A stretch of 6,543 nucleotides of DNA, taken from NCBI GenBank assembly GCA_035540955.1, contig DATLFP010000155.1, positions 1 to 6,543 of the forward strand, read 5' to 3'. The stretch comes from DATLFP01 sp035540955 (GTDB lineage: Bacteria > Actinomycetota > Acidimicrobiia > Acidimicrobiales > CADCSY01). Of this stretch, positions 1-5,506 are shown piece after piece. The notes under the pieces are model-generated. The model saw only the letters and a list, made by a program, of their open reading frames with translations, was not told where the DNA came from and ran no database searches. Position 1 is the stretch's first letter; every line of letters begins with the position of its first letter. A program made the position numbers and the translations under genes.

Positions 1-990
1 CCGCGACAGCGCCTGGACGATGCCGTTGGCCACGTCCTCGCCCTTGGTGATGCCGCCGAAGATGTTGATGAAGATCGACCGCACCTTCTCGTCGGTGTTG
101 ATCACCTCGAGGGCGCTGGCCATCACCTCGGCCGACGCGCCCCCGCCGATGTCGAGGAAGTTGGCGGGGCTGCCTCCCACCTGGTTGACGACGTCGCAGG
201 TGCTCATCGCCAGGCCGGCGCCGTTGGCGATCACCCCGACGGTGCCGTCGAGGCCCACGTACTGGAGGCCCTTCTCCTTCGCCAGCTCCTCCCGGGGGTC
301 CATCTGGGTGAGGCCCCGCCACCGGTCCCATTCGGGATGCCGGAAGGCGGCGCTGTCGTCGAGGGTGACCTTGGCGTCGAGGGCGTGGACCCGCCCGTCG
401 GGGGTGAGGATGAGGGGGTTGATCTCGACGAGGTCGCAGTCGCCCTCGACGTAGGCGGTGTAGAGCTTCTTGAGCACCTCGACGGCCTGGTCGGTGGCCG
501 CCGGGTTCAGCTTGGCCGCCAGCACCCAGGCCCGGGCCTGGTCCTCGGTGAGCCCGTCGACGGGGTCGACGTGGATGCGGGCGATGGCGTCGGGGTCCTT
601 CTCGGCCACCGTCTCGATCTCGACCCCGCCCTGGGCGCTGAGCATGCCGAGGTGCTGCTTGGCGCTGCGGTCGAGGGTGAAGCTGGCGTAGTACTCCTCG
701 GCGATGTCGCTGGCCTGCTCGATCCAGACCCGCTTGACCACGTGGCCGCGGATGTCCATCCCGAGGATGTTCGTGGCGTGCTCGCGGACCTCGCCGGTGT
801 CGTTGGCCAGCTTGATGCCGCCCGCCTTGCCCCGGCCGCCCACCTGCACCTGGGCCTTGACGACGACGGGGTAGCCGAGGTCCTCGGCGGCGGTGACGGC
901 GTCCTCGACGGTGTCGACCGGCTCGCCCGGGCTCACCGGGATGCCGAAGGACGCGAAGAGCTGCTTGCCCTGGTACTCGAAGAGGTCCAT
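1..990 (-). CDS. sucC: Succinyl-CoA synthetase (ADP/GDP-forming) beta subunit, 3'-truncated by window edge
   Basis: This is the beta subunit of succinyl-CoA ligase. With SucD it interconverts succinyl-CoA and succinate with formation of ATP or GTP in the cytoplasmic TCA cycle. The first 330 residues are visible. Family members are about 375-390 residues, so some 50 C-terminal residues lie off the left edge. The N-terminus MDLFEYQGKQLF is the family signature. An ATP-grasp domain follows, with lysine 45 in VVVKAQVQVGGRGKAGG (residues 42-58). The Mg-binding asparagine and aspartate are N191 (EINPL) and D205 (ALDAKV). The C-terminal CoA-ligase domain shows NGAGLAM (256-262), FLDIGGGA (278-285) and INIFGGI (308-314). 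The ATG at 990 has AGGAG at 995-999, 4 nt upstream. The gene lies 20 bp downstream of the B12-subunit gene, so the two are probably cotranscribed. sucD would be expected just beyond the left edge. No key residue is missing in the visible part. Confidence 0.97.
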   Translation of the reverse strand, partial: MDLFEYQGKQLFASFGIPVSPGEPVDTVEDAVTAAEDLGYPVVVKAQVQVGGRGKAGGIKLANDTGEVREHATNILGMDIRGHVVKRVWIEQASDIAEEYYASFTLDRSAKQHLGMLSAQGGVEIETVAEKDPDAIARIHVDPVDGLTEDQARAWVLAAKLNPAATDQAVEVLKKLYTAYVEGDCDLVEINPLILTPDGRVHALDAKVTLDDSAAFRHPEWDRWRGLTQMDPREELAKEKGLQYVGLDGTVGVIANGAGLAMSTCDVVNQVGGSPANFLDIGGGASAEVMASALEVINTDEKVRSIFINIFGGITKGEDVANGIVQALSR

Positions 991-1010
991 GGATCTCCTG
1001 GGTCGGGTGC

Positions 1011-1463
1011 CTACGCGGCGTGGTCGCGGGCGTCGAGGGTGGCGGCCAGCCACTCGGTGATCGAGGCCATGGTCGACCCCGGGGTGAACAGCTCGGCCAC
1101 GCCCATCTGCTTGAGCCGCTCGATGTCGGGTCCGGGGATGATCCCGCCGCCGAAGACGACGATGTCGTCGAGGCCCCGGCTGCGCAGCTCCTCCATCACC
1201 CGGGGGAAGAGCGTCATGTGGGCGCCGGAGAGGAGCGACAGGCCGACCCCGTCGGCGTCCTCCTGGAGGGCGGTCTCGGCCACCTGCTCGGGCGTCTGGC
1301 GCAGCCCGGTGTAGATGACCTCGAACCCGGCGTCCCGCAGGGCCCGGGAGATGACCTTGGCGCCCCGGTCGTGGCCGTCGAGGCCGACCTTGGCCACGAC
1401 GATGCGGTAGCGGCGGGCGCCGTCGCCGGGCAGTGACGTCGGCGACTGCGGCTTCTCCTCCAC
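1011..1463 (-). CDS. Stand-alone cobalamin-binding subunit of an acyl-CoA mutase (methylmalonyl/isobutyryl-CoA mutase small-subunit type)
   Basis: This 150-residue protein is a single B12-binding Rossmann-like domain. It matches the C-terminal domain of methylmalonyl-CoA mutase and the separate small subunits such as IcmB. It would carry adenosylcobalamin base-off/His-on and pair with a catalytic subunit encoded elsewhere to rearrange an acyl-CoA carbon skeleton. The family motif DxHxxG...SxL...GG is intact: D29-G-H31-D-R-G34, with H31 the expected lower cobalt ligand, then S76-L-L78 and F104-GGG. The TGLRQTPEQVA and SLLSGAHMTLFP segments are typical of the family. I chose the GTG at 1463. 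The other in-frame start, GTG at 1514, would overlap the divergent gene and add a non-conserved tail. Neither start has a clear Shine-Dalgarno sequence. The gene lies 20 bp upstream of sucC, suggesting a route that delivers succinyl-CoA to SucCD. Which mutase it serves (methylmalonyl, isobutyryl or another) cannot be decided here. Confidence 0.9.
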   Translation of the reverse strand: MEEKPQSPTSLPGDGARRYRIVVAKVGLDGHDRGAKVISRALRDAGFEVIYTGLRQTPEQVAETALQEDADGVGLSLLSGAHMTLFPRVMEELRSRGLDDIVVFGGGIIPGPDIERLKQMGVAELFTPGSTMASITEWLAATLDARDHAA

Positions 1464-1472
1464 GGACGGTGG

Positions 1473-1478
1473 ATGATA
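1473..1478 (-). promoter_or_regulatory. Candidate -10 element for the B12 subunit-sucC unit
   Basis: On the minus strand this hexamer reads TATCAT, matching the actinobacterial -10 pattern TANNNT and close to TATAAT. It ends 9 nt before the GTG at 1463. There is no Shine-Dalgarno sequence before that start, so a leaderless or nearly leaderless transcript is plausible. No convincing -35 box is visible, which is common in these genomes. The element lies in the 20-bp gap between two divergent start codons. This is inference from motif and position only. Confidence 0.3.
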
Positions 1479-1483
1479 CGGAC

Positions 1484-1948
1484 ATGAGTCCCCGGCGGCG
1501 AACGGCGCGGTCACGGGTGGTGGCCGCCGGCCTCGCCCTCGCCGTGGCGGCGGGGCTCATGTGGCTCCTGACGGTCCTGATCTCGAACCGCACCGTCACC
1601 CCCCGGGGGCCGTTCGAGGCCGACGAGTTCCAGGTCGGACGGGCGGCGGCGCTCGTCGATCGCACGCCGTTCCTGCTGGCCGACGCCTCGCCGGCCCGGT
1701 CCCGGGACATCTACGTCCAGCACCTCGGCGAGCACGACGACGAGGGCTGGCTGGCGTTCTCCGCCTTCGCCCCCGGGCAGTCCGACCGCGACTGCTTCCT
1801 GCGCTGGGCCGGCCCCGAGGACCGGTTCCGGGATCCCTGCACCGGCGAGACGTTCCCCGCTGACGGCGAGGGCCTCACCCACTACCCCACCCGGGTCGAC
1901 GACGACGGCCGGGTCCACGTCGACCTCACACGAACCTTGTCGCGTTGA
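1484..1948 (+). CDS. Membrane-anchored protein with a degenerate Rieske-like domain lacking 2Fe-2S ligands
   Basis: This 154-residue protein has an N-terminal positive stretch (SPRRRTARSR), one hydrophobic helix at about residues 11-33, and then an exported or periplasm-facing domain of about 120 residues. The order suggests an uncleaved N-in signal anchor. Residues 88-148 resemble the cluster-binding part of Rieske proteins: a strand GWLAFSAF, then DCFLRW, then FRDPCTGETFPADG, ending in a strand with P135 and GRVHVDL. In a true Rieske protein the second box reads CPCHG; here it reads DPCTG (residues 117-121). The first box (CTHLGC) aligns to QSDRDC, ending at C104. Both outer ligand cysteines and both histidines are therefore absent, while C104 and C119 sit where the conserved disulfide cysteines would be. 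It is unlikely to bind a cluster; its role is unknown. The ATG at 1484 has a GGTGGA at 1468-1473. GTG 1433 is a possible longer start. The gene diverges from the B12 subunit. Confidence 0.7.
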   Translation: MSPRRRTARSRVVAAGLALAVAAGLMWLLTVLISNRTVTPRGPFEADEFQVGRAAALVDRTPFLLADASPARSRDIYVQHLGEHDDEGWLAFSAFAPGQSDRDCFLRWAGPEDRFRDPCTGETFPADGEGLTHYPTRVDDDGRVHVDLTRTLSR

Positions 1949-1984
1949 CCCGCCCCGGCCGGGCGAGCGCGACAGGGTTCGGGG
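1928..1984. repeat. Palindromic repeat, unit 1 of a tandem pair
   Basis: This is a 57-bp unit. Its arms, CGAACCTTGTCGCG (1931-1944) and CGCGACAGGGTTCG (1968-1981), are inverted copies differing at one base (G1975), which would be a G-T/G-U wobble. Inside the arms a second short stem, CCCG 1949-1952 with CGGG 1960-1963, closes a 7-nt loop. The unit matches unit 2 at 52 of 57 positions, with four of the five differences in the middle and one in the right arm. It begins exactly at codon 149 of the upstream plus-strand gene and supplies its last six codons and its TGA. Confidence 0.9.
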
Positions 1985-2042
1985 TTGGACACGAACCTTG
2001 TCGCGGTGACCCGCTCAGTCCGGGCGAGCGCGACAAGGTTCG
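1931..2042. terminator. Possible bidirectional terminator or 3'-end processing structure formed by the two palindromes
   Basis: Two strong GC-rich hairpins, each with a 14-bp outer stem, lie exactly between the stop codons of two convergent genes (1948 and 2048). Because they are palindromic they would form on either transcript. No run of T follows either stem on either strand, so they are not classical intrinsic terminators. They might act as U-less terminators or protect mRNA 3' ends. The role is inferred from position and structure. Confidence 0.35.
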
Positions 2043-2045
2043 GGG
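1989..2045. repeat. Palindromic repeat, unit 2 of a tandem pair
   Basis: This is the second 57-bp unit, offset 61 bp from unit 1 and separated from it by TTGG (1985-1988). The arms CGAACCTTGTCGCG (1992-2005) and CGCGACAAGGTTCG (2029-2042) are perfect inverted copies. An inner stem, CCCG 2010-2013 with CGGG 2021-2024, closes a 7-nt loop. The unit ends 2 bp before the stop codon of the convergent acyl-CoA synthetase gene. No other copy of the arm is seen in this window. It may be a REP-like element dispersed in the genome, but that cannot be seen here. Confidence 0.9.
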
Positions 2046-2047
2046 GG

Positions 2048-3556
2048 TCAGTCGAAGTGCGGGAGGAGCTGGCGCTTCTGGACCTTCTGGGTGCCGGTGC
2101 GGGGGAGGTCGTCGAGGATGACGACGCGGCGGGGCGTCTTGTAGGGAGCGAGGTGGTCGGCGGCCCACGCCACCAGGGCCTCGGGGGTCACCGACGAGCC
2201 CGGCCGCACCCGCACGGCGGCGCCCGGCACCTCCCCGAGACGCTCGTCGGGCAGACCCACCACCGCGCACTCGAGCACGTCGGCGTGCTCCTCCACCACG
2301 GCCTCGACCTCGGCGGCGAACACCGAGTAGCCCCCGACCTTGACCACGTCCTTCTTCCGGCCGGCGAAGGCCACCGACCCGAGCGGGCCCCGCCGGCCCA
2401 GGTCGCCCGTGCGCAGCCAGCCCTCGTCGGTCACCGCCTCGGCGGTCGCCGCCGGATCGTCGTGGTAGCCCTCGAGCACCCCCGGGCCCCGCAGCCACAG
2501 CTCGCCGACCGCACCCGGCGGCACGTTCCGCCCGTCGTCGCCCACGATCCGCACCCGGTAGCCGGGGAGGGGGACGCCGAGCGCCTCGGCGAAGGGAAGG
2601 TCGAGCCCGGGCGGCGACACCCGCACGAGCGCCCCGCCCCCCGACTCGACGAGCCCGTACCCCTCCACGAAGAGCGCCTCGCCCACCGACACGCCCAGCA
2701 ACGGCAGCGTCACCGTGGCCCCCATGCGCTGGAACCGGCGGGCCAGGTCACGAGGCATGACGTCGGCCCCCGCGCCCCACAGGCGCACCGACCGCAGGTC
2801 ACGGGTCTCGGCCCCCGCCTCCAGCAGCATCCGGTACATCGCCGGCACGCCCACGAAGACCGTGGCCCGCCGCCGCTCGATGGCGTCGAGCACCGGGCCC
2901 GCCTCGAACCGGGGCAGCAGGTGCACCGGGATGCCGGCCGCCGCCAGCCCGAGCAGCACGGCGAAGCCCATGATGTGGGCCACGGGCAGGGCGATCACCG
3001 CCTCGTCCCGCCGCAGCCGGCGCGGGTAGAGCGACGCCGCCCCCACGCTCCCCAGGAGGCCCCGATGGGTGAGCCGCGCCCCCTTCGGCTTCCCCGTCGT
3101 GCCCGAGGTGTAGAAGATGGCGGCGACGTCGTCGGCGTCGCCGGTTGCGGCCGCCCCGAGGGGGTCCGCCCCCTCGAGCTCGGCGGCGTCGCGGACGACG
3201 AGGACAGCGCCGGAGTCGCCGATCACGTGCTCGATCTCCTCGCCCCGCATCCGGGCGTTCACCGGCACCGGCACGCCCCCGGCCCGGGAGACGGCCAGGC
3301 ACAGCAGGAGCAGGTCGTAGCCGTTCGGCACCGCCAGGACCACCCGGTCGCCGGCGCCGGCGCGGGCCGCCACCGCCCCGGCCCATCGGTCGACCCGCTC
3401 GGCCGCCTGCTCGAAGGTGAGGGTCCACCCCGAGGGCTCCGACACCATCGGGGCCCCGCCGTGGACCGACGCCAGGCGGCCGGCGAGCAGGCCGAGGCGC
3501 TGGTCGCGGCCGGTGGCGAGGGCGGCGCGGTCGAGGATCTTTCGCAAGGGGGTCAT
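2048..3556 (-). CDS. AMP-forming acyl-CoA synthetase (fatty acid/carboxylic acid-CoA ligase, ANL superfamily)
   Basis: This 502-residue enzyme would activate a carboxylic acid with ATP to an acyl-adenylate and then form the CoA thioester. The large N-terminal adenylation domain carries the phosphate loop YTSGTTGKPKG (149-159), the VPAMYRML segment near residue 237 and the A5 region VEGYGLVESGG (297-307). The motif GWLRTGDLG (379-387), with its ATP-ribose aspartate D385, is followed by the hinge GRKKDVVKVGGY (399-410). The small C-terminal domain ends in PRTGTQKVQKRQL, where K491 is the expected adenylation lysine. Length is normal for the medium-size family. Two motif variants are visible: valine where A5 usually has threonine (YGxTE), and glutamine in place of glycine before K491. 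The substrate cannot be read from sequence; a fatty acid is only the default. The ATG at 3556 has no clear Shine-Dalgarno sequence, but upstream sequence is not family-like. The gene diverges from the kinase across 36 bp. Confidence 0.92.
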   Translation of the reverse strand: MTPLRKILDRAALATGRDQRLGLLAGRLASVHGGAPMVSEPSGWTLTFEQAAERVDRWAGAVAARAGAGDRVVLAVPNGYDLLLLCLAVSRAGGVPVPVNARMRGEEIEHVIGDSGAVLVVRDAAELEGADPLGAAATGDADDVAAIFYTSGTTGKPKGARLTHRGLLGSVGAASLYPRRLRRDEAVIALPVAHIMGFAVLLGLAAAGIPVHLLPRFEAGPVLDAIERRRATVFVGVPAMYRMLLEAGAETRDLRSVRLWGAGADVMPRDLARRFQRMGATVTLPLLGVSVGEALFVEGYGLVESGGGALVRVSPPGLDLPFAEALGVPLPGYRVRIVGDDGRNVPPGAVGELWLRGPGVLEGYHDDPAATAEAVTDEGWLRTGDLGRRGPLGSVAFAGRKKDVVKVGGYSVFAAEVEAVVEEHADVLECAVVGLPDERLGEVPGAAVRVRPGSSVTPEALVAWAADHLAPYKTPRRVVILDDLPRTGTQKVQKRQLLPHFD

Positions 3557-3592
3557 GTTGGGCGGCGACTGGCCGACGGAGAACCGTACGTG
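3557..3592. promoter_or_regulatory. Shared 36-bp divergent start region between acyl-CoA synthetase and histidine kinase
   Basis: Only 36 bp separate the two divergent start codons, so at least one promoter must extend into the opposing coding sequence. On the plus strand GGAGAA (3578-3583) is a good ribosome site for the kinase, 9 nt before its ATG. On the minus strand TACGGT (3588 down to 3583) fits the -10 pattern TANNNT and would give a leader of roughly 20 nt for the synthetase. It overlaps the kinase ribosome site. The promoter reading is weak. Confidence 0.35.
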
Positions 3593-5506
3593 ATGACCGC
3601 CCTCCTGCTCGCTCTCCTGTCCGCCGCCGCTGGAGCGGCCGCGGGCGCGCTCGCCATGCGGTGGCGGGCCAGCGCCGCCGTGCGCGAGGCCCGCACGAGC
3701 GCGGCCGAGGTCGTCGCCAGCGCCTCCGAGGCCGTGATCGTCTGCGACACCGACGGCGTCACCGTCACCGCCTGGAACCCGGCGGCCGAGCAGCTGTTCG
3801 GCTGGCGGGCCGAGGAGGTGCTCGGCCAGCAGCTGCCGACCCTCGGGGACGAGGCGGCCAACGAGGAGCGGGCGCTCGTGCTCGACCGCGTCCGCCGGGG
3901 GGAGCGGGTCTCGATCGTGACCCAGCGGGTCCGCAAGGACGGCACGGCCCTCGACGTCCGCATCAACTACAGCGCCATCCGGCAGCCCGACGGCGCCTTC
4001 GGCGGGTGGATGGGGACCGTCACCGACGTCACCGAGGAGGTGGCGGCCGCCCGGGAGCGCAGCGAGCGGGCCGGGCTGCTCGACCGCCTCAACGCCCTCG
4101 TGGCCGCCATCAACGAGGACCTCGACCTGGCGGTGGTGCTCGAGCGGGTCACCGCCAGCGCCACGGAGCTGTGCGACGCCGCCGGCGCCAGCTTCGCCAT
4201 CGTGGAGCCGGAGGGCACCCGCATCGCCGCCGGCGACGGACTCCTCGCCGACTGGGTCGGGTACCGGTTCGCACCCGGCGAGGGCGTCCACCTCACGGCC
4301 TTCGCGGAGAACCGGCAGATCGTCGTCAGCGACTACGAGCAGGAGCCGCACCGCATGCGGACCCTGCAGGGCGTCGGCGCCACCGTGGTCACCCCGGTGA
4401 AGGTGCGCGACGAGCACATCGGGGCGCTCGCACTGTTCTTCGCCGAGCCCGGGCGCACGGTGAGCGACGCCCACCTGGAGACGCTGCGCCTGCTGGCCGG
4501 TCACGCCGGCTCGGCCATCGCCAACGCCCGCGCCTACGGCGCCATGGCACGCGGACGAGCCCTCGCCCAGGAGGTGCTCGACCGGCTGGTCGACGGCGTG
4601 GCGGTGCTCGACGACGCCGGCCACGTGACCCGCTGGAACCGGTCGGCCGCGCAGCTCACCGGACTCGGCGCCGGTGAGGTGCTCGGGCGGCCGTTCCCGT
4701 GGCGCACCGGCACCCGGGCCGAGCCCGCGGAGCACCGGCTGCGCGACGACGTGTGGATGGAGACGATCGCCACCGCGCTGCCCGAGGCCGGTGGCTCCAT
4801 GGTCGTGCTGCGCGACATCAGCCGGCACATGACGCTCCAGGAGGCCAAGAGCCTCTTCCTGGCCACGGCCAGCCACCAGCTGCGCACGCCGCTCACGGTC
4901 ATCGGGGGCTACGCCCAACGGCTGCGCGATCGCTACCGGAACATGGACGCCGAGGAGATCGAGAGCAGCATCGACGCCGTCCTCCGCAGGGCCCAGAGCC
5001 TGGAGCGCACCATCGACCAGCTGCTCGCCGGCTCGCTCGCCGAGCTCGGCCAGCTCGAGCTCGACGTCGGCACGCTCGACCTCACACCGATCCTCGAGGG
5101 CGCCACCACCTTCCTCGCCGGCTCGACCTCGACCCACCGCTTCGTCGTCGAGATCGAGGAGGGACTTCCCCCGGTCGTGGCCGACGGGCACGCCGTGGAG
5201 AGCATTCTGGCGCAGCTCCTCGAGAACGCGGTGAAGTACTCGCCCGACGGGGGCATCGTCCGGGTGCGGGCCGTCACGGGTCGCGACGACGTCGCTGTGT
5301 CGGTCTCCGACCAGGGTGTGGGGCTCGAACCGGGCGAGGAGGAGCGGATCTTCGAGCGCTTCGCCCGCGGCTCGTCGGGCATGCGAGGCACGGGCCTGGG
5401 GCTGTTCATCGTGCAGCGACTCGTCGAGGCGCAGCAGGGCCGGGTGTGGGCGCAGCGCCACGACGGCCCCGGGGCGACGTTCTCCTTCACCCTGCCAAGG
5501 ATCTGA
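3593..5506 (+). CDS. Sensor histidine kinase, TM-PAS-GAF-PAS-HisKA-HATPase
   Basis: This 637-residue membrane-tethered kinase would autophosphorylate on histidine and pass the phosphate to a response regulator. An N-terminal hydrophobic helix (about 3-22) is followed by a basic stretch, with no extracytoplasmic sensing domain. Next come a PAS domain (about 38-150, with CDTDGVTVTAWNPAAEQLFG and a KDGTALDVRIN segment), a GAF domain (about 163-315), and a second, shorter PAS (about 325-412). The dimerisation/phosphoacceptor helix has SHQLRTPL with H428. The ATP-binding domain shows the N box LLENAVKYS (N545), G1 DQGVGL (573-578), the F box FERF (587-590) and G2 GTGLGLFIV (599-607). All catalytic boxes are intact. 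Sensing must be cytoplasmic; ligands of the PAS and GAF domains are not evident. I chose ATG 3593 because the hydrophobic anchor begins there and GGAGAA lies 9 nt upstream; GTG 3590 is an equal in-frame alternative. No response regulator is adjacent, so it looks like an orphan kinase. Its end overlaps the HAD gene. Confidence 0.95.
   Translation: MTALLLALLSAAAGAAAGALAMRWRASAAVREARTSAAEVVASASEAVIVCDTDGVTVTAWNPAAEQLFGWRAEEVLGQQLPTLGDEAANEERALVLDRVRRGERVSIVTQRVRKDGTALDVRINYSAIRQPDGAFGGWMGTVTDVTEEVAAARERSERAGLLDRLNALVAAINEDLDLAVVLERVTASATELCDAAGASFAIVEPEGTRIAAGDGLLADWVGYRFAPGEGVHLTAFAENRQIVVSDYEQEPHRMRTLQGVGATVVTPVKVRDEHIGALALFFAEPGRTVSDAHLETLRLLAGHAGSAIANARAYGAMARGRALAQEVLDRLVDGVAVLDDAGHVTRWNRSAAQLTGLGAGEVLGRPFPWRTGTRAEPAEHRLRDDVWMETIATALPEAGGSMVVLRDISRHMTLQEAKSLFLATASHQLRTPLTVIGGYAQRLRDRYRNMDAEEIESSIDAVLRRAQSLERTIDQLLAGSLAELGQLELDVGTLDLTPILEGATTFLAGSTSTHRFVVEIEEGLPPVVADGHAVESILAQLLENAVKYSPDGGIVRVRAVTGRDDVAVSVSDQGVGLEPGEEERIFERFARGSSGMRGTGLGLFIVQRLVEAQQGRVWAQRHDGPGATFSFTLPRI

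Noticed and set aside
20..1436. Plus-strand open frames opposite sucC and the B12 subunit
   Set aside because: They are mirror frames of conserved genes, with biased composition and no recognisable domains.
1511..1918. Minus-strand frame opposite the Rieske-like gene as the true coding strand
   Set aside because: Its translation lacks domain features. The plus-strand frame has an ordered anchor, strand patterns and a ribosome-site candidate.
1928..2045. CRISPR array
   Set aside because: There are only two units, the spacing is 4 bp and the interiors are themselves conserved, so there are no variable spacers; no cas genes are present.
1985..3589. Plus-strand extension of the kinase frame through the synthetase gene, suggesting a giant fusion protein
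   Set aside because: The extension is antisense to well-conserved adenylation motifs and reads as His/Arg/Pro/Gly-rich noise. The hydrophobic anchor and ribosome site place the true start at about 3593.
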